A DNA stretch of 11,863 bases from Acinetobacter sp. N54.MGS-139 (lineage in GTDB: Bacteria; Pseudomonadota; Gammaproteobacteria; Burkholderiales; Burkholderiaceae_F), in NCBI GenBank assembly GCA_000980495.1, contig LARN01000043.1, positions 1-11,863 on the forward strand. The letters are read 5' to 3'. The stretch's first letter is position 1, and each line of letters begins with the position of its first letter. Positions 1 to 6,894 of the stretch are shown here, piece by piece. The notes beneath the pieces were generated by a model that worked only from the letters and a program-made list of their open reading frames with translations, had not been told where the DNA came from and ran no database searches. The translations under genes were made by a program, and so were the position numbers.

Positions 1-966
1 CGGAAGCACAGAAATCTTTCTTGTCTCAATTCTTCCATGTCCGAGTTCAACTTTTTCGATCTCCAGCGTGCGGGTTTCGGTGCGATCCACAAAACTTAAC
101 TGTATGTCATAAAACAACGATTTGTGGTTCTGTTTCACCGCAAGGCAGTAGTCTGCCTTTTTTTGGATTAGAGCTGAAGCAAACTTTTCCTGTGTATTGA
201 GTGCGTCGGCCGTAACAATACATCCTGCCAAATCGAGTCCCTCAACCATTGAGGCGGCATGCGTAATCTCATTTTCCTTATTCCCAATGAGCTTTTGTCC
301 TAAAGCAATTCCATTTTCAGTGTCATAGAAGGTAAGGATGTATTTACCGGCTCTTTCACCGACTCTTCTAGAGGCTTTAACTGCTTGACCGTCCACTGCA
401 ACAACTCGAGAAGTAAATTTGTGGAGCAGCGGTTCTACAAGTCTGCCGTAAAAGCTCTGGAATTGTTCGGGATCTATCAGCATAAGAAGACGCCGAACGG
501 TATCGTGAGAAATATCCTGCTTGGGAAAGTCTTCGAATACGGTTTCCAGAGCCGCTCGATGGTTGCTCCAATAATCAGCGATTTGAACACAGCTTGTCTG
601 CCCGGACAACGAGCTGAGCAGAGCAACCAAATACACGTACGCCAAAGGATATTGAACCTTCGCAGCCTGACGGGGATCAATGACCTCATTGGACAGAATT
701 TCAGAAGTTTTGTTAACGACATCAGCAGTCGAAGACTTAACCTCCTGCTTCAAATCCTTGATTTGCTGTTTAAGCAGGTAGCTTTTGGCATAAGTAAATA
801 CGCCGTTAACGATCGTACCGACCTGGGTACGCTGTTCACGAGATCTTTTGTGTTCCTTACTGTAGTAATAAGTGGACTTGTACACATAGAAGCGTTGTTG
901 TTTCTCGTTCCAGTTGACCTTGCAGCCTTGCGGGATAAGGTCGAGGATTTCCTTGCTGACAGCCAT
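1..966 (-). CDS. ISAs1-family DDE transposase, N-terminal 322 codons (cut by window edge)
   Basis: The minus strand is open from an ATG pair at 969/966 to base 1 with no stop; the C-terminus lies outside the window. I chose the second ATG because AGGTGG (971-976) is 4 bases from it but only 1 base from the first. The DDE residues are visible (numbering from the upstream ATG): Asp193 in VVAVDGQAVK, Asp255 in IVTADALNTQ and Glu315 in GHGRIETR. The ISDHTVRR-type block is present here as ISHDTVRR, and LAVKQNHKSL is the family's conserved stretch before the third acidic residue. These are ISAs1 family traits. The first 90 or so residues (FYVYKSTYYYSKEHKRSR onward) are unusual for ISAs1 and resemble the N-terminus of IS1634/IS4-type transposases, followed by a Lys/Gln-rich helix. 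The protein would cut and paste its own element. No frameshift is seen in the visible part, so the copy may be functional. Confidence 0.9.
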   Translation of the reverse strand, partial: MAVSKEILDLIPQGCKVNWNEKQQRFYVYKSTYYYSKEHKRSREQRTQVGTIVNGVFTYAKSYLLKQQIKDLKQEVKSSTADVVNKTSEILSNEVIDPRQAAKVQYPLAYVYLVALLSSLSGQTSCVQIADYWSNHRAALETVFEDFPKQDISHDTVRRLLMLIDPEQFQSFYGRLVEPLLHKFTSRVVAVDGQAVKASRRVGERAGKYILTFYDTENGIALGQKLIGNKENEITHAASMVEGLDLAGCIVTADALNTQEKFASALIQKKADYCLAVKQNHKSLFYDIQLSFVDRTETRTLEIEKVELGHGRIETRKISVLP

Positions 967-987
967 CATGCCACCTATTAAATTATA

Positions 988-1006
988 GACATATATATTA
1001 TATGTC
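988..1006. repeat. AT-rich palindrome overlapping the transposase -10 box and start site
   Basis: The arms GACATATA and TATATGTC form a perfect 8-bp inverted repeat around TAT. It covers the -10 box and the predicted transcription start, a position where a bound protein would block transcription. It may be an operator, part of the insertion sequence end, or just AT-rich chance. Confidence 0.4.
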
Positions 1007-1025
1007 ATATTTCAAAAAAAGTCAA
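997..1025 (-). promoter_or_regulatory. Sigma70-type promoter of the transposase
   Basis: On the minus strand TTGACT (1025-1020) is followed after exactly 17 bases by TATAAT (1002-997). Transcription would begin near 990, giving a leader of about 20 bases before the AGGTGG ribosome binding site. A second TATAAT lies at 987-982 but lacks a matching -35 box. Confidence 0.7.
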
Positions 1026-1044
1026 TAGTTTTTGTCGACTTTTT
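1016..1044 (-). terminator. Weak AT-rich hairpin, possible terminator of the ABC operon
   Basis: AAAAAGTC and GACTTTTT form an 8-bp inverted repeat with a 13-base loop; read on the minus strand it ends in a T run. It is about 70 bases past the ATPase stop and is the only terminator-like structure there. It overlaps the -35 box of the transposase promoter, so it may belong to the insertion sequence instead. Confidence 0.3.
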
Positions 1045-1112
1045 AATGAGTTAAGGATGTTTTGTTAAAAATTATGTACGTTCGCCCTGAGTTATTGCGG
1101 CTTTAGTTCTGT

Positions 1113-2204
1113 CTATTCACCGTTTAGGAGAACGCCGGCGTTCGGAACAAACGAGGCGTCCAATGTCGATCCCTCGGGAAGTAATGTAGTTCCGGGGAGG
1201 AAAGGAACGGACATGGAATAGGGCTTCGGATTGAAACCGTTGACGACTTCAAATTGATAATCAACGCGGTCGCCTTCGAAAAGACGGTTGATCAGTTTGA
1301 CAGCCAGACAATTATCGGAAGCGCCGATATTCAGATTTTCCGGACGTACGATGAGTAGCGCTTTTCCTCCGACCTTGGGCGGATTCAAGACACCCATACG
1401 GGCTTTGACCTTTCGTCCCGCAACATCAACGATGCCGTATTTGTCCTCAACGGAAACGAGTGTGCCGTAGAGCAGATTGGCCTGACCGATAAAGTCGGCA
1501 ACGAACGGAGTTGCCGGGTCATCGTACAGATGCATCGGGGTTCCGATCTGCTCAATCTTGCCCTTGTTCATCACCATGATGCGGTCAGACATTGTCAAAG
1601 CTTCCTTTTGATCATGGGTTACATAGAGGCAGGTGAGCTTCAGTTCCTGCTGAATTCTGCGGATTTCGGTTCTCATGTGGAGACGCAGTTTGGCGTCAAG
1701 GTTTGAGAGCGGTTCGTCCATCAAAATTAACTGAGGTCTCAGAACCAATACACGGGCCAAAGCCACACGCTGCTGTTCGCCGCCGGAGAGCTGGTTCGGA
1801 TAGCGATGTTCGGCTTTTTCCAAACCGACCATAGCAAGGGCCTCTTTGACCTTCTTGGCGATCACATCATTCGATTCTTTTCGGATACGTAAGCCATAGG
1901 CCACGTTGTCGAAAATCTTCATGTGCGGGAACAAAGCGTAGTTTTGGAACACAAAGCCCATGCCGCGTTCGTTGGCAGGAATTTTCGTGACGTCTTTGTC
2001 TCCGAGAAGAATCTGACCCTCGGTCGGTGTTTCAAAGCCGGCAATCATTCTCAGAGTCGTGGTCTTGCCGCAGCCGGACGGCCCAAGGAAGGTGAGAAAT
2101 TCACCGGGCTGGACTTCAAGGTTAACGTTTTGAACAGCGTAGAACTTTTCGTTGTCTTTAACGTAGCTGCGAGAAATGTTTTTAAGCGTAAGAGATACGG
2201 ACAT
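1113..2204 (-). CDS. ABC importer ATP-binding protein (PotA/FbpC/PhnT-like)
   Basis: This 363-residue protein is the ATPase that drives the importer encoded with it, acting as a dimer on the cytoplasmic face of the membrane. Visible motifs are Walker A GPSGCGKT (41-48), Q-loop Gln87 in VFQNYALFP, signature LSGGEQQR (139-146), Walker B LILMDE (159-164), the D-loop SNLD and the switch His197 in VTHDQ. A C-terminal extension from about residue 243 to the end is the TOBE-type regulatory domain of the spermidine/iron/phosphonate/maltose importer class, and the length matches that class. The ATG directly follows the permease TAA, and GGAGGA inside the permease end serves as ribosome binding site, so translation is coupled. 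All catalytic residues are present. The substrate is not readable from the ATPase. Confidence 0.95.
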   Translation of the reverse strand: MSVSLTLKNISRSYVKDNEKFYAVQNVNLEVQPGEFLTFLGPSGCGKTTTLRMIAGFETPTEGQILLGDKDVTKIPANERGMGFVFQNYALFPHMKIFDNVAYGLRIRKESNDVIAKKVKEALAMVGLEKAEHRYPNQLSGGEQQRVALARVLVLRPQLILMDEPLSNLDAKLRLHMRTEIRRIQQELKLTCLYVTHDQKEALTMSDRIMVMNKGKIEQIGTPMHLYDDPATPFVADFIGQANLLYGTLVSVEDKYGIVDVAGRKVKARMGVLNPPKVGGKALLIVRPENLNIGASDNCLAVKLINRLFEGDRVDYQFEVVNGFNPKPYSMSVPFLPGTTLLPEGSTLDASFVPNAGVLLNGE

Positions 2205-3875
2205 TTAGCGAAGTCCTCCGGAAGCATCGCCTACCGGACAAAGAACTTTTGCCATTAAGGCCATAAAGGCAGAGGCGGCGAAGACAATCAAAATTAAGAC
2301 GATAGAAAATGCGCAGGCCTGAGCAAACTGCAGCTCAGTCATACATTCCAAAATACGTGTTGTAATCAAGGTCCAGTTTACGGAGACCAAGAAGATCGTG
2401 GCACTAATAGCTGTCATCGAGTGGATGAACAAATAGCGCATACCGGTTAATACCGCGGGAAGAACCAGCGGCACAGTGATCTTCCTGAACGTGTAGGCCG
2501 AGGAAGCGCCCAAGCTTGTTGAAGCTTCTTCGATAGACGGGTCGATCTGCGTCAGGGCTGCGATTACGTTACGGATACCCGCAGAAGAGTAACGGAAGAC
2601 GTAAGCAGCGATAAGAATGTAAACCGTGCCGGTCAGAACCAGGGGCTGGTCGTTAAAGGCAATGATGTAGGCGATACCGACCACAGTACCCGGCAATGTA
2701 TAGTTCAAGAGGGAGACGGTTTCCAAAGTCTTGTGACCGCGAATCTTGAGCCATTTGCAAACATAACCGATCAGAACTGCGAGCAAACCGCCGAGCGGCG
2801 TGCCGATACATGCAATCAGCAATGTGTCCTTAATGGCCTTCATGCCGAAAGTGAAGACGTAATGGTAGTTTTCAAACGTCAGTGAATTATCGACGCCCCA
2901 AACTTTTACCACTGAGCCCACCAAAATGATGGCATAAAGATAAAGGACAAAAGCCGTAATGAAAGCAACGGTGCCGATGACGATTGAGGAAATCAAAACG
3001 CCGGGGCCCTTAATAGAGCTTCTGCCGCCTGCTTTACCGCTGACGGTAACGAAGCTCTTACGGCTAACCCAGAAATTCTGCAGAGCATATACGGCCAAGG
3101 CCGGAATCAAGAGCAGGAAGGACAAAGCAGCGCCGCCCTTGAAGTCATACATACCCGTAATCTGCAGATAGGCTTGTGTCGGCAGCACAGGGAAGGAGTG
3201 CCCGCCCAGAACCAGCGGTGTTGCAAAGTCCGCGAGAGAGCAGGAGAACACGAGCAGGAAGGCATTGGCTAAACCCGGAACCGACAGGGGGAAGGTGACG
3301 GATTTGAAAACGTTGAAAGGAGAGGCACCTAAAGAATAGGCCGCATCTTCTAAGTTCGGGTCGATTCTCATGAGAATCGTCGACAACGTCATAAAGGCAA
3401 TGGGGAAGTATGTCAGCGTTTCTGAAATAAACGTGCCCCAGAAGCCGAAGAAATTGAAGTTTTCCAAGCCTAAGGCTGTGAGGATGATGCCGTTTGGCCC
3501 CAAGCAAAGCGTCAGCGCAATACTTGATGTGAAAGGAGGAGAAATCAGCGGCAGAAGCGTTACTGCACTGATAAAGAAAGTAAGCCACTTCGGCAGCGAT
3601 AAACGCGTTACCGCAAAGGCAAAAATAAATCCGATGATCGTACCGGCAAAACCGACAGCGCACGCCAGAATGATGCTGTTGACAATGGCGCGACGGTCAT
3701 ACCAATTGGCGAGGAACGGCAATAGGTTTTCAAATGTCAGGTGACCGTCGACAATGAAAGTCATTGCCAGGAGGCGAACGATCGGGTACAGGACGAATAC
3801 GCCCATGGCGAGCCAAAGGACGCAAATGGTGAGCAATGTCACCGGGTCCCTCTGCTGCTTAGTTCCGCTCGTCAT
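2205..3875 (-). CDS. ABC importer permease, fused two-domain type
   Basis: This 556-residue inner-membrane protein holds two binding-protein-dependent permease domains in one chain, so one copy replaces the usual pair. I see about twelve hydrophobic segments, split by a polar linker near residues 271-290. Each half has an EAA-type loop that docks on the ATPase: EDAAYSLGAS (about 176-185) and EEASTSLGAS (about 449-458), each followed by a conserved Pro-Leu stretch. Fused permeases of this length occur in iron(III) (FbpB-like), thiamine (ThiP), and putative 2-aminoethylphosphonate (PhnU2-type) importers. The start is supported by TAGGAG seven bases upstream. It is the second gene of the operon, 82 bases after the binding-protein gene and directly before the ATPase gene. 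Confidence 0.93.
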   Translation of the reverse strand: MTSGTKQQRDPVTLLTICVLWLAMGVFVLYPIVRLLAMTFIVDGHLTFENLLPFLANWYDRRAIVNSIILACAVGFAGTIIGFIFAFAVTRLSLPKWLTFFISAVTLLPLISPPFTSSIALTLCLGPNGIILTALGLENFNFFGFWGTFISETLTYFPIAFMTLSTILMRIDPNLEDAAYSLGASPFNVFKSVTFPLSVPGLANAFLLVFSCSLADFATPLVLGGHSFPVLPTQAYLQITGMYDFKGGAALSFLLLIPALAVYALQNFWVSRKSFVTVSGKAGGRSSIKGPGVLISSIVIGTVAFITAFVLYLYAIILVGSVVKVWGVDNSLTFENYHYVFTFGMKAIKDTLLIACIGTPLGGLLAVLIGYVCKWLKIRGHKTLETVSLLNYTLPGTVVGIAYIIAFNDQPLVLTGTVYILIAAYVFRYSSAGIRNVIAALTQIDPSIEEASTSLGASSAYTFRKITVPLVLPAVLTGMRYLFIHSMTAISATIFLVSVNWTLITTRILECMTELQFAQACAFSIVLILIVFAASAFMALMAKVLCPVGDASGGLR

Positions 3876-3896
3876 TTAAGTACTCCTAATGAAACG

Positions 3897-3924
3897 GGGG
3901 TTCGACTTGGCCAAGCAGAACCCC
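3897..3924 (-). promoter_or_regulatory. Intercistronic hairpin between binding-protein and permease genes
   Basis: GGGGTTC and GAACCCC form a perfect 7-bp stem around a 14-base segment that itself contains the palindrome CTTGGCCAAG. In the direction of the operon no T run follows, so it should not be a full terminator. Hairpins at this place in binding-protein operons are known to protect the upstream mRNA and lower permease expression; that role here is inferred. A T run does follow on the plus strand, where no gene needs it. Confidence 0.5.
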
Positions 3925-3957
3925 ACAATTTTTAAATCACGTTAAAACAGTGAAAAA

Positions 3958-4947
3958 TTACTTAATGACTTCGTTAATCCAGCGGTTTGTATATTCTTTA
4001 CGTTTTTCGCCCTTCCAAGCCACGTCAACGTCTTTCATGTTGATCTTGGAGAGATCAAGCAGCGGATTGCTTGTCTTAACGTCGGAACGAGTCGGAACGT
4101 AGTTGATCTTGTTTGCAACGATGAAGTCAGCAAATTTCTTGCTTGTAGCCCAGTCGACAAACTTCTTGGCAGCGTCCATGTTCTTGGCGCCTTTGACGAT
4201 ACCGGTTGCTTCAATACCGTAGGAGACGCCGTCCTTCGGATAGGTAATTACAACGGGATAGCCCTGCTGCTGGATGTCGAGTGCATCAACGATGTAGAAG
4301 ATGCCGGAGCCGCACTGGCCGGTAGCGATTGGCATCGCACCGCCTGCACCGCTCTTGGTGTACATCTGGATGTTGCCGTTTAATTTCTTCTGATAAGCAA
4401 AGGCAGGATCTTCGCCCATGACTTTCACGAGGGAGTAGATACGTTCTGTTGCCGTACCGGAAGTACGAGCGTCGGCCATCTGGAGGTTGTTTTTGTAGCG
4501 CGGATCAAGGAGGTCATTCCATGATTCCGGGGCGTGCATCTTGTTCTTTTCCAGGAACTTGGTGTTCGTTAAGAAGCACAGAGGAATGATACCGATGCCG
4601 GTCCAGTGATTCTGAGGATCGCGCAGGTTAGCGGGAATTGCGTCGGAGTCTTTCGGACGATACTGTTCGAAAATGCCTTCCTTAACGCCGGCTGCGTATG
4701 TGTCGGCAGGTCCGCCGAGCATAACGTCAACCTGAGGATTCTTCTTTTCTGCATTCAGACGGGCCAGAGCTTCGCCTGAAGAGAAACGCATGAAGTTTAC
4801 TTTGATGCCTGTATCTTTTGTGAATTCTGCGAAAACTTTAGAAGCATATTTTTCAGGCATGATGGAATATGCGTTCAGTTGTTCGGCAGCATTAACAGAT
4901 CCTGCCAACAGCGTAAATGCCATTGCGGCAACGGTAAGTAATTTCAT
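3958..4947 (-). CDS. Periplasmic solute-binding protein of the ABC importer
   Basis: A 329-residue secreted binding protein that would capture the substrate in the periplasm and hand it to the fused permease. The frame is open 28 codons further upstream, but I chose the ATG at 4947 because AGAGG lies 5 bases before it and a clean signal peptide follows: a Lys near the start, a hydrophobic core, and a VNA/AE cleavage site after residue 20. The mature part (SGEALARLNAEK, then PQVDVMLGG, later SGTATERIYSLVKVMGED) is typical of the type 2 binding-protein group that includes FbpA, AfuA and PhnS2. The tandem tyrosines that bind iron in FbpA are not seen at the expected place (FYIVDALD), so direct ferric iron binding is doubtful. 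Length (329) with the 556- and 363-residue partners resembles the putative 2-aminoethylphosphonate set PhnS2/U2/T2, but sugar phosphates or another anion remain possible. Confidence 0.9.
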   Translation of the reverse strand: MKLLTVAAMAFTLLAGSVNAAEQLNAYSIMPEKYASKVFAEFTKDTGIKVNFMRFSSGEALARLNAEKKNPQVDVMLGGPADTYAAGVKEGIFEQYRPKDSDAIPANLRDPQNHWTGIGIIPLCFLTNTKFLEKNKMHAPESWNDLLDPRYKNNLQMADARTSGTATERIYSLVKVMGEDPAFAYQKKLNGNIQMYTKSGAGGAMPIATGQCGSGIFYIVDALDIQQQGYPVVITYPKDGVSYGIEATGIVKGAKNMDAAKKFVDWATSKKFADFIVANKINYVPTRSDVKTSNPLLDLSKINMKDVDVAWKGEKRKEYTNRWINEVIK

Positions 4948-5164
4948 AGAGACCTCTGAGTTAACCGACGAAACGTCGTAATAGTCGTAATTGTAACCAC
5001 GACAGCTTGATTTGTTGAACTTTTTTTGCACAAGGCCGATACAAAACGTTTATTTCTCGGGCTTCCCATGAGACAAGAATCCAACAAGTGAGAAATAAAA
5101 CAGATCATCCTTCGCGCAATGCAAATAACTACCTTATTGAAATAACGGGATTTTTGTAGGAAAT
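4948..5164 (-). promoter_or_regulatory. Upstream region of the ABC operon with a 10-bp inverted repeat
   Basis: This gene-free stretch must hold the promoter of the ABC operon, but I see no convincing -35/-10 pair. It has a perfect inverted repeat, TTTATTTCTC (5049-5058) and GAGAAATAAA (5090-5099), with 31 bases between, centred about 127 bases before the start codon. A small hairpin CGACG-AAA-CGTCG lies at 4966-4978, just upstream of the ribosome binding site. Either could be a regulator site or a leader structure. Confidence 0.4.
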
Positions 5165-5192
5165 CAAAAAGTAAGGCAGCCGAAACTGCCTT
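5165..5192 (-). terminator. Rho-independent terminator of the small 5206-5481 gene
   Basis: On the minus strand AAGGCAG, a 6-base loop, and CTGCCTT form a perfect 7-bp stem followed by AC and five T. It starts 13 bases after the stop codon of the small gene and separates it from the ABC operon. Confidence 0.8.
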
Positions 5193-5205
5193 AAATATGA
5201 AAGAT

Positions 5206-5481
5206 TTAGACGGGAGAATTTTCACCTTCTAAAACGGAAGGGAAGTCACGGAAATCAATTTTGGATTTTTGAACTTTCTCTTTGATGGGCAGAACTTTGT
5301 GGATCGGTTCGTTATGCACTAAGGAAAGAAGCATTGATTGATACTGATCTTCCGTCATTTCGCAGAAAACGGATTCGCCGTTAACCATGCTGAAGCGAAC
5401 AGGTTCGTTAAAAGAACGGGTGTCGGTGAAGCAGACAAGATTGAGATTGATGAGTTTTCCATCCGGAAGCACGACGATCAT
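5206..5481 (-). CDS. Small protein of unknown function, 91 residues
   Basis: I do not recognise a family. The frame allows a start 10 codons earlier, but the ATG at 5481 has AAGGAG (5487-5492) five bases upstream, an excellent ribosome binding site. The first half looks beta-rich and compact: MIVVLPDGKLINLN, then a second strand pair ending in NGESVFCEMTEDQY. The second half is polar and Lys/Glu-rich (KEKVQKSK) and probably flexible. There is no signal peptide or membrane segment, so it should be cytoplasmic. It is a single-gene unit with its own terminator 13 bases past the stop. The clean ribosome binding site, ordinary codon use and terminator argue that it is a real gene. The alternating hydrophobic pattern around short NG turns vaguely resembles small beta proteins such as FlbD, which is a shape comparison only. 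Confidence 0.72.
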   Translation of the reverse strand: MIVVLPDGKLINLNLVCFTDTRSFNEPVRFSMVNGESVFCEMTEDQYQSMLLSLVHNEPIHKVLPIKEKVQKSKIDFRDFPSVLEGENSPV

Positions 5482-5657
5482 AGTCACTCCTTGGTTATCA
5501 TTTTTTTTCATACTTCAACGACTCTATTTTAGCTATCAATGAAGGCTTTGGCCGAATAGAGGCTGTGACTTCGACGAGCTGCGTCTACGGTCCATTTTGA
5601 TTTTCTGAAAGGTTTTTGATCGAAATTCGGACTAATAAGACCTGCAGAACGGTTCCT

Positions 5658-5682
5658 TTTTACTAGCACTTCGCTAGTAAAA
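5658..5682. repeat. Perfect 10-bp hairpin with CTAG in both arms
   Basis: TTTTACTAGC and GCTAGTAAAA pair perfectly around ACTTC, and a further GCTAG follows at 5684. It lies in the 270-base gap between the divergent small gene and the esterase gene, 70 bases before the esterase ATG. No T run follows on either strand beyond the stem itself, so it is more likely an operator, a leader structure or a mobile-element scar than a terminator. I see no clear promoter boxes or other features in the rest of this gap (5482-5751). Confidence 0.5.
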
Positions 5683-5751
5683 CGCTAGGAGAATTTTTCG
5701 ACGTCGGAGATTTTCACTTCCTACGGGTCCTAAGAAGCCGTTGTTTCTAAA

Positions 5752-6447
5752 ATGCAGCAGTTAAGAAAACGTTTTTTTGGCAATACTATGGAAGAAGAAG
5801 TTATTGAGATAGGCTCACCTTTTGCTGCTAAAAGAGTGATCCTTCTTCATGGATTGACCGGGACTGCAACTGTTATTCGTCCTGTTGCTGAATACTTATA
5901 TAGAAGACTTGGCGAAAGCTATTCTTTTATTCTTCCGACAGCACAGATCATTAAAGTAAAGCAGTTTAACGGCGAGCCTGTTCATGCTTGGTTTGATGTA
6001 AAAAGTTCCGACTTCCGCCGAGAGGTAGACGTTGGAGGAATTTTTGCATCCTCTGATCGGATTGCTTCCCTGATTAGAAAAGAGATTTCTCAAGGCGTCA
6101 GTCCGAAAGACATTTATCTCGGAGGATTTTCACAAGGCGGAGTCATTGCTCTAACAACCGCACTTTTGGAACCTTTCGCGGTCGGAGGTGTTTTTGCACT
6201 TTCTTCCTATCTTCCTTTAGAGGATCAGCTGACAAGCCAGATGACGGATGCCTCCAAAGATGTCCCGATTTTCCAAGCGGTGTCACTCAAAGACGAATTT
6301 ATTTCTCAAGAAATGTCCTATAAGGCTTCCGAATATTTGAGAAAACGCGGAAACGCAGTGCTCGTGAAAAGATACGATATGAAGCACGAGATTCGAAATA
6401 GAGAGCTGGATGACATCATTAATTGGATGGAATCATTAGCTTGTTAA
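5752..6447 (+). CDS. Alpha/beta-hydrolase, phospholipase/carboxylesterase type
   Basis: A 231-residue cytoplasmic serine hydrolase of the small esterase group (Abhydrolase_2: YpfH, EstB, acyl-protein thioesterase-like). Visible are the oxyanion-side motif LLHGLTG (31-37), the family block LPTAQ...HAWFD (61-82), the nucleophile elbow GFSQGG with Ser127, a likely catalytic Asp181 in SLKDEF and His212 in DMKHEI. The usual HGxxD block before the acid is degenerate here (AVSLKD), which is uncommon. The substrate is unknown; members cleave short-chain esters. The start is uncertain: the ATG at 5752 has no ribosome binding site, an in-frame TTG lies at 5740, and Met13 (5788) is equally poorly served. 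It appears to be transcribed alone and ends before the terminator at 6481. Confidence 0.85.
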   Translation: MQQLRKRFFGNTMEEEVIEIGSPFAAKRVILLHGLTGTATVIRPVAEYLYRRLGESYSFILPTAQIIKVKQFNGEPVHAWFDVKSSDFRREVDVGGIFASSDRIASLIRKEISQGVSPKDIYLGGFSQGGVIALTTALLEPFAVGGVFALSSYLPLEDQLTSQMTDASKDVPIFQAVSLKDEFISQEMSYKASEYLRKRGNAVLVKRYDMKHEIRNRELDDIINWMESLAC

Positions 6448-6480
6448 TGAACAAATAGCAGGCTTCAAGGCACAAAAAAT

Positions 6481-6515
6481 CCGCCGGCGAATAGTTCTTG
6501 CCAGCGGCTTTTGTT
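6481..6515. terminator. Two-way terminator after the esterase gene
   Basis: CCGCCGGC and GCCAGCGG form an 8-bp stem with one mismatch and an 11-base loop. CTTTTGTT follows on the plus strand and a run of A (T on the minus strand) precedes it, so it could work in both directions; the plus direction ends the esterase transcript. Confidence 0.75.
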
Positions 6516-6894
6516 AACTTCAGGACTACTTCTCTCTAACGTTTCTTATTTTACGCTTTCTCAGTAAAAATACTAGTATTTTCTATATAAATTTTTCTTA
6601 TTTTGGATAAAACATACCAATATCGCGTGATGATTACTGCTTTTTCTCTGAGAAATTCTTTTGCCTGAGGAATGAGTAGCTTGCGAAAAATCTGTCGAAA
6701 ATACAGGAGAAAATTTCGGAAAGATCTTCTATTCTTTGCCCATTTGTGTTGCAGGTGTCATACAAAAATGATTAGGAATAACGCTGAGGAATTACGTAAG
6801 AACAATCTGTTAACAAAAAGTTACACCATTCACAAGAAAAAATTTAAGTTCTAGCATGAGCACATAATTATTAACTCAAATCCATAGGTGCAAT
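6516..6894 (+). promoter_or_regulatory. AT-rich upstream region of the dcuC-iadA unit
   Basis: This 379-base gap should contain the promoter of the carrier gene. TATATAAAT (6584-6592) directly after the palindrome at 6567-6582 is the best -10 candidate, but no good -35 box precedes it, so a regulator-dependent promoter is possible. The carrier ribosome binding site is AGGTG just before its ATG. A 60-codon frame at 6672-6854 is very Lys/Arg-rich with GAGGA abutting its ATG; I do not consider it a gene. Confidence 0.4.
6567..6582. repeat. Perfect 16-bp palindrome, candidate operator
   Basis: AAAATACT and AGTATTTT are exact reverse complements with no spacer. It sits about 313 bases before the carrier start and directly next to the TATATAAAT -10 candidate, where a dimeric regulator could bind. 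The CTAG core is normally rare in proteobacterial DNA. Confidence 0.5.

Noticed and set aside
385..981. 198-codon plus-strand frame
   Set aside because: It lies opposite the transposase, whose motifs and promoter are convincing, and its protein has no recognisable motif.
4948..5031. Upstream extension of the binding protein by 28 codons
   Set aside because: It would place a polar stretch before a normal signal peptide, and the ATG at 4947 has a proper ribosome binding site.
6672..6854. 60-codon Lys/Arg-rich frame before the carrier gene
   Set aside because: Composition follows the AT-rich DNA, GAGGA abuts the ATG with almost no spacing, and nothing in it looks like a folded protein.
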